Source of the DNA: Nematostella vectensis | Taxonomy: Eukaryota > Cnidaria > Anthozoa > Actiniaria > Edwardsiidae | Direction: 5' to 3' | NCBI RefSeq assembly: GCF_932526225.1 | Contig: NC_064046.1 | Location: 11,557,719 to 11,621,718 of the forward strand | DNA length: 64,000 nt | Part shown: positions 1 through 11,746 of the stretch, one piece after another | How positions within the stretch are numbered: the first letter of the stretch is position 1 | Layout of the letters: each line of letters begins with the position of its first letter | Notes under the pieces: model-generated | The model's input: only the letters and a program-made list of their open reading frames with translations | What the model was told of the DNA's origin: nothing | Databases searched by the model: none | Translations under genes and position numbers: made by a program

Positions 1-3000
1 ACATAAGAAGAGCTATGAAGACTATGTGTAGCAAGACGTGCGACTTCTGCGGTGAGGTTTACTTGGGTACCCTGTGCTAACAGGTGCGCGGGATATATTA
101 TAAAGATTTGTGGTTGGTGTATCATGGGAAAAGGGAAATGGTATCGCTTGTTCCAGCTCTTTCGCCCAATATAAATTTGCTATAATTATCTCCAAGGGAT
201 TTTCACAGAAGAAATTTGGGCTGGGTCATAAGTGAAAATAAAATTATAACAATGAAAGAATCGGTCGCGAATAAAACCTGTCGTAGAAAAAATGTTGACA
301 CCTTAATTACTCCTTTAGTATAGCCTCGAAATTTCCCTCCAATAATTTTCTTTCAATATTCAATATTGATCAAAGATCTTGGTTTGTATGATGCCTCTTG
401 TCCATTGAAAATGATAAAAAAAAGTTGTACAAACTTTTATACAACTCAATGAAACGCTTATAACACCACTAGTATTAAACATGTTTTACAAGGTTCACTC
501 TTTTTTCAGGTAGTATGATCATTGCCAAATACCTTACGTTTCATTTCAGCTCACAAAGACAGTAAAAACCCCACCAACAAACCGCCTTGTGTCGATAGGT
601 TTTGGGAATGTCATGGATGGCACAAACTTGGCTATTGTCAGACGAGACCTGGCTATATGGATGAGTACTGTAAAAAGAGCTGCGGGAACTGTGCCGTAGG
701 AGAAGAGAGAAAACATGGTGAGTCTATGAGTAAAACATATTTATCCGCTTGTCCCGGTTCTTGCTCCAGAGGCGGAGCGGGCCCCGTCTCCCCCCTATTT
801 TCAGACAAAATAACAAGTAATATAAGAAAATCCAGAGAAGAACAAAGAATCCTTGCTTCGGCCTGAATCCGCCCTTTTTTCCTCTCTCTTCTCTCTTTCT
901 TTTTCCTGGTTCCCCCTTCCCCATGTTGTAATATATACCTATTTCACAAAAGGTTGTCAGTGCAAATGGCGAATGGCAAATGGTAAATGGCTTATGGGCA
1001 CTAATTATTCGTAAAATTAAAGGTGTTAAATCAAGTCCAGCAATATCAGAGCTAAGCACCTTTAATGGATAATTGTTTTGATTTATCCATATTCTTCTAG
1101 ACGCATGGTTACTTTGGTCCTAGATCTGCCATTTGCCAATCGCCAATTGCACTGACAACCTTTATTAAAATAGGTGTATACGAGCCAACCCAAACCTTCT
1201 GTTTCAGATGTTTGTCTTGATAACGAAGTCGATTGCGAAGCGCGAAAGGCGCAGGGATATTGCGAAAAGAGGAAAACCTACATGCAGTTTAACTGTCGGA
1301 AGACCTGTGGCATGTGTGGAACGCGCAAGTCTCTGAAACCTGGTAAGTAGTCAATTGGCAGTGAGGCCTACAGAAATACGAGCATTCTAAATATAGCGTG
1401 TTGATATGCCGTGTCCTTAGCTGTACCTGAAAGAGGCCGTCTGTGACGTCGTCTCAGAGTCAGTTTTGAAAGAGGCCGTCTACTAAGGGTTTACATTTCT
1501 ATCGCGTGCTGATTCATTCAACTTTCCCCGATATGCTTGCATACAATAACCGCCTATTTAGTGTCTAGATTCTCTATGCAAGAGCCGCCTATTTAGTGTC
1601 TAGATTCTCTATGCAAGAGCCGCCTATTTAGTGTCTAGATGCCTGACAGCAAGGGCCGCCTACTTAGTGTTTCGATTCTATAGCGTGGTAATTTCCATAA
1701 CTTTCATAGCTATGCCCGTATGCAAGGATCGTACAAGCTGGTGCAGGAAGTGGGCTAGCTACGGGTACTGTCACACCAAGGCGGTCTACATGCTGAAGTC
1801 ATGCAAGCGGAGCTGCGGCATCTGCGAAGATCCAAGTGGATCCAAGGCAACTCCAGTTGGTTTGTAGTTCAATATTCTTATCTTTTTTCCCGGAAAGGGG
1901 TACTTAGAACATGTGACGTGACGTGACGCGGGCGAAACTTATTTGAATGTATGACGGGATGGAACGAAACGGAAGCAGATATAACGAGACAGGACGTGAC
2001 GAAATGAAAGACACAATACCGGACTAGATGGGACGGGACAAAATGACGAAGGACGAATCGAGACTGGACGAAACGGAGCGAGGACGAGACAAATCGAGAC
2101 GGAGAAGGACGAATCGAGCCGGGACGAAAAGGGGCGAAAAGGAGAACGGGACGGGATTGGAAGGTCGAATCGAGACGAGAAGAAACGAGACAGAACGATC
2201 TTGGGTCGCAAGGGGTTCGACTGAACAGGAAAGGAAATTTTTATAACAGTGAAAAAGAAAGGAAATAAAAGATGGAACGATCGTTTCATTTTGTTACACG
2301 ATGACTGCAAGCTCACACAAATATCTCGACGAATCTGTTTTACCACAGGGGACCCTTCACTGCCTTGTGAGGATAAGCACAAGTCGTGTGTCTACTGGGC
2401 CAGTATTGGCGTATGTGACGTCAGGCCGACATATATGTACAAGCATTGCAGACTAGCGTGCCGAGTCTGTACTCCAGGTATAGTCCTCCCCCTCCCAATA
2501 TCTATCAATAATTGTTATTTTTTCTCTAAATGGTCTACATCTCGGAACTTATACGAGCATCTCGTGGAATGCCATATCGTGCTAGCATTTCACTGTGCCC
2601 CATTCCCTCACATACTAGATTGCGTATCCTGGATCCCAAGAGGGCGAATTTAAAGCCGCATTGTCACCAGTTTACTTCCGGATGTCCGACGGAAACCTTA
2701 ACCGTTAAAAGACAAAAGAATATATTAGAATCCGAGATATTTAACAGGCAATCCGCTCTAAATCATCAATCACATCCTCAAAGAAACTTCCAATAGACAC
2801 ACTGCTTTCAATATTTTGAAACATTTTTCGCGTTTTCCGTTCATCGTCGGCGGTTCTTACGTAATCGACCGGAAGTAAACTGGTGACAATGCGGCTTTAA
2901 GGGTGTACTGACATTAGTATTGCTCAGTAAAGATATCAGCGAACAGTATATAGTAATGCTATCCTCTCTTGCAGTAAAGAAACACGAAGGACCCCCGTGT

Positions 3001-6000
3001 GATAACAAAGATCCCGATGAAGAGTGCGACCATTGGGCGAAACTCGGCAAGTGTGCTTCAAGGCCGAGCTACATGATGGAGAAGTGTCAGAAATCATGCA
3101 ACGCATGCCCGCCAAGTAAGTAAAGCTGTATCCACACTAGAGAGGAAACGTGTGCCCGATAAGTAAGTAAAGCTGTGTCCACACTAGAGAGGAAACGTGT
3201 GCCCGCCAAGTAAGTAAAGTTGTCTTCACACTAGAGAGGAAACGTGTGCCCGCCAAGTAAAGCTGTGTCCACACTAGAGAGGAAACGTGTGCCCGATAAG
3301 TAAGTAAAGCTGTGTCCACACTAGAGAGGAAACGTGTGCCCGCCAAGTAAGTAATGTCCATACTAGAGATATTCTTCTTTGCAATAAAATGATCAGGTTT
3401 TCTCTGATTTAATTTTACTTTTAGGGCTACACAAACTCATCCCGGAGAAACCAAAAGGTGAGTGCTTAGCATCATGGAAAACCGTCCTTTCCTTTCTCAA
3501 CAAGAAGGACTCCCAATTGACAGGCTATTTTTACCACAGGTATCCTGTGCCAACTGTCTTGTAAACGGTGGATTGAGCGAGGACTATGTAACAAGTGGAG
3601 AAACCGCTGTCTCAGATCATGCCTGGCTCAAGGCTGTGACGACAAACCAGTGAGACCTGCAGGTACTCAAAGGCTCAATAATACTCACTTTCACCATGCC
3701 GTGCAGTGCGATGGCATTTCCACACCATAAAAATGTACTGGACAATACCTCCTTTCGGCCGAAATTTCTACTTTCCTATTTTTTTTTTTTTTAGCGGAGA
3801 GGTAGTCGTCCATGGAAAAAGTACTATTTGGTGTCTCGGGGACTTTTTTTCCATATAAAGAGCTTTACTTTGTCTGGACACGGGCTGCAAATAAGATACA
3901 CGGTTTAAGTCGAATGGACGACTGTATAAAATCAAACGAGACTATTTGACATCAGAGCTATCTTTTAAGCTTTTACACTCAAGAGCGTACACAGGATTGG
4001 CGGGGAGGGGAGGGTGTGCGCAGGGTGTCACAGGTATTTTATTGAAAAGAATATAGTTGACAGCCTGCGCGCCCCCTTGTGACACTAATTGTTTTCTTAT
4101 TTTTTCCTATGCACCAATAGTATGTAGAAAACACAAAACATCATAGTGCATTTGCGATGAAAGGCAAGTTAACATAGGTTTAATAGAAGAGCTTTTTGAA
4201 ACGACCATTAAGATTTAAGCCTAAAAAACTTTGCTTATTGCTTAATTTTTAAAAACATCACAGTCATCTGTTGTGTGACTATTTCTAGGGACGTGTTCGG
4301 AACCGTTCGGTGCTGGATGGGACTACAAGCTTTCCGATGACGCGTTCAATGCTTCCTCTTTTATCAAGAAAGGTAAAGACACGAGCTTCCTTTTAGCGTA
4401 CCTAACGTATTTTGTCTATAAAGGTAAAGACAGAGTTTTGTTTTAGCGTAACTAACAATGCATTTGTAGATGACAGACGAAAGGACAGACAGGCTTGGTC
4501 TCGGCTGAAAACTACTTTTTATACATTAGGAAAGTGAATTCCCTTTGTCTATTTAAAGGAAAGTGGGACTTTGGACCACGCAACGCCCGCCTGTACAAAG
4601 AAGACGACTCCGTATATAAGCGCGTGGGAGGGTGGTGTGCGGCCGGAAAACGCAACCAGTGGCTCCAGGTGGACTTGGGGAATGTACGGATCATTACGGC
4701 TGTGGCCATTCAAGGTGAGAGTTGGATTCTTTGGAGGGAAGTTGCAGATCGACAGAAAGGGAGTCGGACAGAAGATGCTAGCGGAGGACAGAAATGCATT
4801 TCAGTCAATCTTGTTTTAAAAACTATCGTTTTTCTAGCTCGCTCGGTAAATTCCTCATTAGGCTTTACAGGGAGTCCGCTTCAATCATTTCTTTCGTTTT
4901 TTTATCGCTCTAGAACTTTGTAAGTCTAGAATTTCCACGAAAACTTGTAGGAATTCGTGTTTACTGCGATTTTTCTAGCAGCCATCTTGGAAATGGAGCC
5001 TAGTCCCTAACGTTTCAGAATATCACAGATTTCCCGCTCGCTCGCCCCAGGCTCTTTTAGACGATTTAGAAAACGACAGCCATTGATTGATATGCTATCG
5101 GATTAGATTGCCACGGAAAGGCCGAAGTACAGCAGTACATCTGCAGCACAAAAAAGCATACGGTGCGTAGCAAGAGATGGCTTAGGAGTCTCCCCATCTT
5201 CCTCCTCCTTTCCTCATATAGAAAAATCGTCATATCTCACACCTTCTAATAAGATGTATATACACCTATTTCAAATAAGGTCTTTGAGTAACCATGTCGT
5301 AAAATGACATTCTTTTCTGACGGTATATCATCGTTCTTAGTTGTGATCTTATTACTATACTACTCATACCGTTACAAAGAGTGAATTCTGGTAACTTTAC
5401 GCAGGTCGCGACAAGTCGTACGAGCACGTTAAATCATTTGAACTTGGATTTAGCGTGGATGGCAAGAAATTTTATAAGTATAGAGAAAAGGGAAAATTAA
5501 AGGTGAGGGAACGGCTCACTAATATACGCTAAACCTGTAGATATTCAATGTAAATCTTACCCCACCCCAATCCTTTATCCAACCATATCCATTCTAACTA
5601 GGGCTGTCCCTTAGATACTCGTTAACTTTTGAGCAACTTTTAGGATTTGCGACAACTTTTCTCTTTCCGGGCATCTTTTGTAAATGAGAGCACTTTTTCT
5701 AATTCTAACCCCACCCCTATTCATCCTAACCCCACCCCTATTCATCCTAACCCCACCCCTTTTTATCCTCACCCCACCCTTTCCCACCCAACCCTGTCCT
5801 GGTCCATTTCACTTAAAAATAACAAATATAGACCAAGTCTTTAACAACCGTATACTACTATAATACCGTAATAATACCGTATACTACTAACCCTCCGCTT
5901 TCCCCTATCATAGCCCTTATAATACTCTCCAACCTACGCCACCCCATCTCATCCTTTCCCACCCAACCCCACACTACCCCTGGTTAAGTCTGATGGCTAT

Positions 6001-7006
6001 GTGTATGTCTTACTTACAGACATTCCAAGGCAACTGCGACCATTTCACACCGGTGGTCAACAAACTTCACCAAGCTCACGCGGCACGATACGTTCGCTTC
6101 TATCCCATCACTCATTCAAATATTTGTATGCGCGTGGAGATTTACGGCTGTGATAAACTCAGAGGTGAGATTAGATCAGACCCGTACCCAATCGCCAACA
6201 TGAGAAGGATATATGAAAAAAATAAGGGATACATAATTTATGCGCGGGTTGCCTGTGGTGATTAACTAGGCGCGTGGTGCCGAGTGGGTTGACGCGCGGT
6301 GCCGTGTGGGTTGCTTTACCCACACGGCACCTCGCGCCTTGTTAATCACCACAGGCAACCCGCGCTCCCCTTATTTTCTTTTGATATTCTCCTCATTTTA
6401 GCGACTGGGTACGAGTCTGAGGTTAGATGCAGAAATTCTAGTGACAAAAGTTCGAAACAATTCAGGAAGCTGCCCCCTTTTATATAAAGCATAAGGTTTA
6501 CTCAAACAACGGCCCATAAGGCAGCTAATTTGATCACAATCCAAGCTGACAAGTAAAGAGAAGTTCTCACAAGCGGAGAATCTACACATGGAAAGAAAAG
6601 TCAACATCTGCTTTATCGCCTTTCCTCTTTCATCTATGGAAGACCCTCCTGACATTCTTAAAAGATTCAGCAAAATCAGATAATAGGCAGAACAGGGTTC
6701 GTTATATTTTGTACGCCTCTCTGTGAACAGAGTATATTTCGCTGTCGTTTCCGGCTTACTCTCGTCGACAGCAAAACCACCTTTTTTTTAAAGTAAGAAC
6801 GATAGGACTAGGGTTAGGACGACACCTAACCCGCGTGTTGTAGTCTTTCTAATTGTACTATTCCAATAATCCACCTCACCAAGATTCGATTTGCCTCAAC
6901 TCATTTCTTACTAATGCGAAATTGGTAATGTTTTTCACTTTGTTTTTCAGGTGAAGCTAAGAGAGATTACCCGTTTGTTATTCATCCCAGACACTACTAC
7001 TATTAA
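1..7006 (+). CDS. Secreted multi-ShK plus F5/8 type C (discoidin) domain protein, 5' end outside window
   Basis: Thirteen exons joined at GT/AG sites: <1-51, 550-717, 1208-1342, 1710-1859, 2349-2477, 2975-3115, 3425-3457, 3540-3662, 4289-4372, 4559-4714, 5405-5502, 6020-6164, 6951-7006 (stop TAA). The first six and the eighth each carry one six-cysteine ShK module; most show the pattern G-Y/K-C, then Y-M, then C-x3-C-x2-C. All ShK exons are flanked by phase-1 introns, so each can be added or lost without a frameshift. Exon 7 is an 11-residue linker. Exons 9-12 form one F5/8C domain, from C-SEPFGAGW through WLQVDLGNV to the terminal VEIYGC motif. The last exon adds about 18 residues. An AATAAA lies at 7216. 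The family suggests an extracellular adhesion or matrix role; ShK modules here are domains of a large protein and toxin activity is not implied. The exon at 3540 is the most divergent ShK module. The upstream part, including any signal peptide, is missing. Confidence 0.85.
932..1180. mobile_element. MITE, family with ends TATACACCTATTT...GGTTGTCAGTGC
   Basis: The left end (GGTTGTCAGTGCAAATGGCG and onward) is repeated inverted at the right end (about 1125-1165), and the inverted match extends outward through the ATACCTATTT block at 934 and its complement near 1180. A shorter relative sits at 31108-31264, and a solo end near 5260-5290. It lies in an intron of the ShK gene. No coding capacity. 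Confidence 0.75.
1549..1712 (+). repeat. 36-bp tandem repeat ending in the 3' splice site of ShK exon 4
   Basis: About 3.5 copies of a unit beginning CCGCCTATTTAGTGTCTAGA run up to the acceptor at 1709. A more diverged copy at about 1477-1550 resembles the sequence just before and just inside exon 4, including the pyrimidine tract and the ATGC of the exon start. The array is therefore partly built from the exon edge. Confidence 0.7.
1910..2240. repeat. Degenerate GA/CG-rich simple repeat
   Basis: Purine-rich sequence made of loose repeats of GGACGAAACG and GAATCGAGAC. It gives open frames on both strands (about 1939-2382 minus and 2028-2246 plus) that are low complexity and are not genes. 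It lies in the intron before ShK exon 5. Confidence 0.75.
2649..2900. mobile_element. MITE, TTAAAGCCGCATTGTCACCAG family, copy 1
   Basis: About 30-bp terminal inverted repeats (TTAAAGCCGCATTGTCACCA at the left, its complement at 2869-2900) bound a non-coding 252-bp element. A second copy at 47703-47941 shares the ends and most of the middle, including the CATCCTCAAAGAAACTTCC block. Confidence 0.85.
3106..3360 (+). repeat. About 47-bp tandem repeat carrying copies of the exon 6 donor site
   Basis: Six copies, the last partial, of a unit that begins inside ShK exon 6 (TGCCCGCCAAGTAAGTAAAG) and continues into the intron. Each copy keeps the exon-end sequence and a consensus-like GTAAGT or GTAAAG donor; one copy lacks a GTAA. 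Only the first copy is the real junction (exon end 3115). Confidence 0.9.
4369..4445 (+). repeat. 51-bp duplication of the exon 9 donor
   Basis: The AAAGGTAAAGACA sequence across the exon 9/intron boundary (exon end 4372) recurs 51 bp downstream at 4420 with the same following context (TTTTAGCGTA...CTAAC). Two copies; the second is a decoy 5' splice site. Confidence 0.8.
4801..5094 (+). repeat. Dispersed repeat, copy 1
   Basis: About 295 bp that recurs in the same orientation at 10500-10801, from CAATCTTGTTTTAAAAACT through GTCCGCTTCAATCATTT to CAGCCATTGATTGATATG. No terminal inverted repeats or coding frame were seen, so the class is unknown. A fragment of the same start occurs at about 24280. 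Confidence 0.75.
5700..5790 (+). repeat. Short C-rich tandem repeat
   Basis: Three to four copies of a 21-bp unit (CCCCACCCCTATTCATCCTAA) in the intron between F5/8C exons, inside a wider C-rich tract from about 5560 to 5990. The open frame across it is a repeat artefact. Confidence 0.8.
6166..6430. mobile_element. Long imperfect palindrome (foldback element) abutting a splice donor
   Basis: The left arm, from about 6168 (GATTAGATCAGACCCGTACC), pairs with the right arm ending near 6430 (GGGTACGAGTCTGAGGTTAG). The best-matching inner segment is GGGTTGCCTGTGGTGATTAA at 6246 against its complement at about 6340-6360. The whole unit is about 260 bp with a short spacer near 6300 and starts directly after the donor at 6165. 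It resembles a foldback or MITE insertion. Confidence 0.8.
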
Positions 7007-7221
7007 ACATATCGTTCTTTATCAACTCTTAAAGCTCATAAGCTGCCAATACCCATCGATTGCATCTTGCCGCAAATGATGTTGCCACTCTCAACTATCT
7101 GCCTCTACATGGGGCCATGGGGAGCATCGGGTGGAAATTCATCCTCCTCAATTTATTTGAGTAAATCAGTTAGGAAAGTAAGAAAGGTCCGTCTCTTTGT
7201 AATGTATATATAACAAATAAA

Positions 7222-8700
7222 ATCTCTAACTTTTAGCCGGTCGTTCTTATTTATCTGTTTTTTTAAACATTCTGGATTAGCTCTTGTTCTTTGTCCTTAG
7301 ACAAAAAGGGCAACATAAATTGGTATCCCGTTCAAAGAGTTCAAACCAATTCCCTCGTTGTCGGGAATCAGCGGCGTAGCCAGGATTTTAAACAGGGAGG
7401 GCCCAAAAGGGACTTTCAAGGCATTTTCTCCTGTATTTTAGATTATGTTTCATACATTTACTGTATTTTTGACTGCTAGAAGGGGGGCCTGGGCCACCCC
7501 CTGGCTACGCCCCTGGGAATAGATGTACATATTTCCAAACGACATACGAAGATGCTTGTATTGTACAATATGGTAAAAGCATGATGCGAAAAGTAACATA
7601 AAAAAAACGCGTGCACGCTGTATTACCAATATTCGAAAAAATAATTCCGCAGCACACAGCTTCAAAAAATAACACTAGGCAGTAGATTTCAAGATAGGTT
7701 TCAACGAAGAACCTGTCCCCCCCCCTCCTTCTCAAAATAATGCTCAAAGATTTATGTCATCAATAAATCTCCAGGCAACAAGAATTCGAACGAAGTATTT
7801 ACCGTAAAGCTGTTTAAACGAGCCGTTCTTTTATTCCATCATTTGCAGCGCTATTGACACCCATGTTTCAAAAGATTTAATGTCAAAATCGAGAGTTGCA
7901 GGCATTGTATTGACTTAGGGATGATTTTATATGATGATCGCTAAGGTATCCATGTCTTTATATATTTTTTATATATATTTTATTTTTCGCACGTCTTTAT
8001 TTTTGTATGCACACAGTAAAATTTGCCTAAAAGGGGTCTTATTTATCTAAGCGTTTATTTCCTGGTTTACAGTTTTTGTCACCTCCAAATGACTAATGAT
8101 CTTTTTAACGATTAGCTTTCTTATTGCTTGGCGCACTTCTGTAGCTGTTTATTTGTCCCAAGAATCGCGAATGTGTAGAGGTGAGCGAGTAATTCTCCAT
8201 TTACTTTCTCTTCAAACACCCATCCACTTTTTTTTGCTAAAAGCCAAACACCTTAAAGGTTTCCTTTAATTTAAATTTTCTTTTAATTTTAACTATTTTG
8301 AGCTATTTTGATTTGCTAGATGAAATACAGCTATCATACCAGGAGAAGTTCGACTAGCTTGTAACTTTTCTTTATTTTTGGTCAGTAGTTCATAAAGGAA
8401 CATTTAATAGATAAGAATAAATACTATTTACCATGTGCCTTCACACAACACAAACTTTCTAAAGATATTTCTAAAAAAAGAATTTTGTTTCTTTTTTTAT
8501 TAACTACGATAAATATCACTGAGTATGTTATTCATCTACATTTTTTAGTTAATTTTTTTTGCTTCGTTATAAACAAAATAAGGTCTCAAACTCATGCCCG
8601 GTCCCGGTTAACCAGCCCCTTTTGAAATTCTTGCTTAGAACAATGCTTGCTCCCCTCCCGCTTTTCACAAAACCTCAGTATCATCTTATATGATTTCTAC
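7222..8700. other. Intergenic, ShK gene to first insulin-like gene
   Basis: AT-rich sequence without a credible coding frame. It holds the MITE at 7369-7515. A TTTTCAG at 8701-8707 looks like a 3' splice site just upstream of the next start codon, which suggests a 5' UTR exon for the insulin-like gene somewhere in this interval; it was not located. Confidence 0.6.
7369..7515 (+). mobile_element. MITE, CAGSGGCGTAGCCAGG family, copy 1
   Basis: Inverted ends CAGCGGCGTAGCCAGG and CTGGCTACGCCCCTG bound a 147-bp element containing TACTGTATTTTTGACTGCTAG. The same element lies inverted at 12158-12316 in the second insulin-like gene's intron. hAT-like CAG termini; the target-site duplication is unclear. 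Confidence 0.8.
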
Positions 8701-8729
8701 TTTTCAGCCTTTTGGTCTCCTTGCTAGAG

Positions 8730-9232
8730 ATGAAAACGTGTGGTATTTTGGTTGTGTTGGCTGTTTTCGCCTCTTGTTCCCTCGTGAGTGAGGTCAGCGG
8801 AGGCCCACGGTGGCATGGGAAAAAGTATCTTTGTAATGGCGACGTGGATAAATGGTTCAAGATCATCTGTAAGCCCCACACTGGCACTCATGTTTATTAC
8901 CCGGGCAAGCGATCGATAGTGGAGTCACAAGGTTGGTGAAAGTCTATAAAGACACATTATCTGTGATTTGATGTCTTACTTCAATCTAGATCAACCAAGA
9001 TAAAACAATGAGCCAGCATTTTTGAAATCACCATTTCTTTATCTAGTTGCATACTTGTGTGTCATATTACTGTTATTGAAAAGAAACGATTTGTTTTGAC
9101 TGCTCTTGTTGTTGTTCTTTAGATGCTAACGAGGCGAATCTGTTCCTAAAGCCGATGCGAGAGAAACGAAACATCCACGAAGAGTGTTGTAAAGAAGGTT
9201 GTACTTATCACGAGATTCAAGAAGTTTGCTGA
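8730..9232 (+). CDS. Insulin-like peptide 1
   Basis: Exons 8730-8931 and 9123-9232 (TGA), joined in phase 1, give 103 residues. The precursor starts MKTCGILVVLAVFASC, a signal peptide. The B chain is about residues 30-50 with two cysteines 11 residues apart (LCNGDVDKWFKIIC). A dibasic KR ends the PGKR segment, and a second (REKR) precedes the A chain. The A chain reads ECCKEGCTYHEIQEVC, that is CC-x3-C-x8-C, the exact insulin/relaxin spacing. The intron interrupts the C-peptide in phase 1, as in vertebrate insulin genes. ATG 8730 is chosen because it begins the hydrophobic leader; in-frame upstream codons have no ATG. The B chain lacks the classical LCG, so it is the more diverged of the pair. 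Expected to be secreted and to act on a receptor tyrosine kinase or a relaxin-type GPCR; which is unknown. Confidence 0.87.
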
Positions 9233-11250
9233 ATCTAAATCTATTAAACGTATCAAAAATATGTGGTGTTTTTTTATGAAAATCGGATCCCGGTTGTCCT
9301 GGTAACACTTGCCCTTTCCCTGCTCCAACACCCAGTCAAACCTAGCCATTGCCTTCTAGAGGGGGAAGGGTAATCAATTTATACCCAAAAATACCAATGA
9401 TAAAAACTTACCACTCCAAAAACATTAAGCTGGCTTTTGTATGTGTTATCAATTATCCATACACACCACCCTTATGTACCAACGAACTTCTCTATCCCAA
9501 TATATTCAGGCAAATTTAACGAAATAACAAGTAGGGGTATGGCTGTGTAGCCTTAATGTTTTTGTATTTTCCCCCCTCCTACATTTCGAGTCCTGCTACA
9601 GCTCTAACCAAATAGTAATAATCTTTTGAGTTTTTCTTTCCGCCAGAAGGGGATCCCCACCGTTACTGACTTGTGTGCTTGTTGTTTTCGTGTATCTACA
9701 AAAATGACAGAAGACGAGGATAAAAACATGGTACAAGATCAAACATTTGTTGAAAAAGCAAAAGCTAGATATAGAATACACTCGCATATTCCAAAGGTGC
9801 TTAACATCGACTGGTCTTTTTCGCCAGAATTTTTTTATTTTTTGCCTCTTTTTCATTGAGTTCGTGCTTAGTGCTGGCTGAATCATCATTAACACCAAAT
9901 CCCAATCAATTCAATCGAAACGTCAATTACTCTGCTATAAGTAAATACAGATAAATCTGTTACAAAAACTCAATAGAGAATAAAGGAAAGATTGTTTACA
10001 CATTTGATAAATATTGCTACGAGCTGGACACTGTTCAGCAATCATTTGTTTGTATCAGCGAGTGTTAATTGTGCACGGAAAATTGAATATATCTTTTCAA
10101 TTGCTTTTGACCTCTCTTCATTTCCCTCTGTCTTCTTGAAGGTCATCACTCCAGTCTCTTAAGGTAACCTTATACCCATATCATATTAGCTCTGAAATTC
10201 CATATCAACAGGCTTATTATACTTACTTCGAGGCTCGTTAACCCATTAGACTGAGTAAACTTTTTTTCGTTTTTTTTTTTTTTTTGGAGCGCCTGAAATT
10301 TCGTCCATGCATTGAACATACTAAAAACTAAGAACATTTTAAAAAGGGCCGTGGCCAGAATTACAGGGAAATTACAGGGAATTACAGTGAAAACTACGCT
10401 TTATTGAAGCTAAAGTATAACCGAGGCATTATATAACGAACTTAAGAAAAGCAAAGGGAACGATGGCGCACTCGTAAGATTAACAAAAAAAAATCATATC
10501 AGTCAATCTTGTTTTAAAAACTGTCGTTTTTCTAGCTCGCTCGGTCATTTCCTTATTAGGCATTACACACCATAGTTGGGAGTCCGCTTCAATCATTTTT
10601 TCCGCTTTTTTATCGCTTTAGAGCTTTGTAAGTTGATAATTTCCACGTATACTTGCAGGAATTCGTGTTTACTACTATTTTTCTGGCAGCCACCTTAGAA
10701 ATGGAGCCTAGTCCCTAACGTTTTAGAATTCACAGGTCTCCTGCGCGCTCGCCCCAGACTCTTTTAGACCATTTAGAAAAACGACAGCCATTGATTGATA
10801 TGGTAAACAAACAAAAATGTGGGAGAAGTTGAATCTCGATTGTGTGTCACCATCGTCCCTCTGCATCGTCGGGCTCTGTTCAGAAAAGTCTAACTTACAT
10901 TTACTTTTATTGTGACGAATCCAAACTGAAACTGAATCCACAAATTGGTTTAGATATGACATATTGTGATTACTGTTAAATAGTGATTATCTTTATGCTT
11001 CGTATTCTTTTCGCGATGCAAAAATTCGCGTAAAAGCACAAACATTCAAGTAAGAGTATGGTGCGCGGCGCGGGTAATATTTTTTTTCGCCATTTAACCC
11101 GTCCCTATTTGACACTGCTATTTTTCCAAGTCTATGGAATGATCTTTGAATGGTAGACAGGCTGAGTTACACGAACTGTACAAAATTTTCTAAGTAGCCC
11201 CTGGTGTGCGGATTCTTTTATTTCTGCACTTATTTCTGCCCGCAAAAGGC
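9233..11250. other. Intergenic between the two insulin-like genes
   Basis: No credible gene. A 77-codon frame at 9626-9859 starts on a non-ATG codon and has no domain. The interval contains the second copy of a dispersed repeat (10500-10801) and several poly-T tracts. The distal end merges into the CACGTG-containing region before the second insulin-like gene. Confidence 0.6.
10500..10801 (+). repeat. Dispersed repeat, copy 2
   Basis: Same orientation and order as 4801-5094, with an extra short insertion (CACACCATAGTTGG) near 10566. The poly-T and TTTCTAGCTCGCTCGGT blocks are shared. Confidence 0.75.
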
Positions 11251-11267
11251 GACTCGCACACACTGAT

Positions 11268-11746
11268 CACGTGACTTTTGGCGTGGCAAATTCAAGCCAA
11301 AATAGGGGACTTGCGCTAAGAGATCACGTGATCATTGCAAATTCACAACAAACTAAAATCAGAAATGTCTGCGCCCGTCACACCAGAGAACGACAAAAAA
11401 ATCTTTAAATGAAACTTAACCCTTTCTAAAAAAAGAATTATTGCTTTTTTCGAAGGCGCTGAAAATGTTGCTTTTATTGCTGTTATTTGCCGCCAAAAGC
11501 CTGAGCGCGCGCTAGTTTGCCGCCAAAACAGTCACGTGTTCGCTTAACACACTTAACGAAAAAGTGGCTGTACCCGTCACGCCACAAAACGACGAAAAAA
11601 TAAATACTTAAAATGAAAACAGGCCTTTTTTGATAGATAATTTTTTTTGGCTTACTCGTAAGCGCTAAACAAGTTCCTTTTTGTTATTGTTATTTTGCAG
11701 CCAAAATCCTGAGCGCGCGCGAGTGTGCCACCCAAAAAGTCACGTG
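11268..11746 (+). promoter_or_regulatory. Four CACGTG E-boxes upstream of insulin-like peptide 2
   Basis: CACGTG occurs at 11268, 11325, 11533 and 11741. The last two lie in two direct repeats of roughly 210 bp (about 11345-11540 and 11555-11750), which share CCCGTCACRCCA, ACGACRAAAAAA, GAGCGCGCG and the CCAAAA..GTCACGTG block. CACGTG is the palindromic E-box bound by bHLH-zip factors such as Myc/Max, USF or TFEB. They lie 140-620 bp before the ATG, but a likely 5' UTR intron means they could be intronic. Confidence 0.55.

Noticed and set aside
3137-3361. 74-codon minus-strand frame with a repeated THVSSLV-like motif
   Set aside because: Antisense read of the 47-bp splice-donor repeat.
4495-4923. 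142-codon plus-strand frame
   Set aside because: It contains the real F5/8C exon (4559-4714), but its start and its 3' half are intron read-through.
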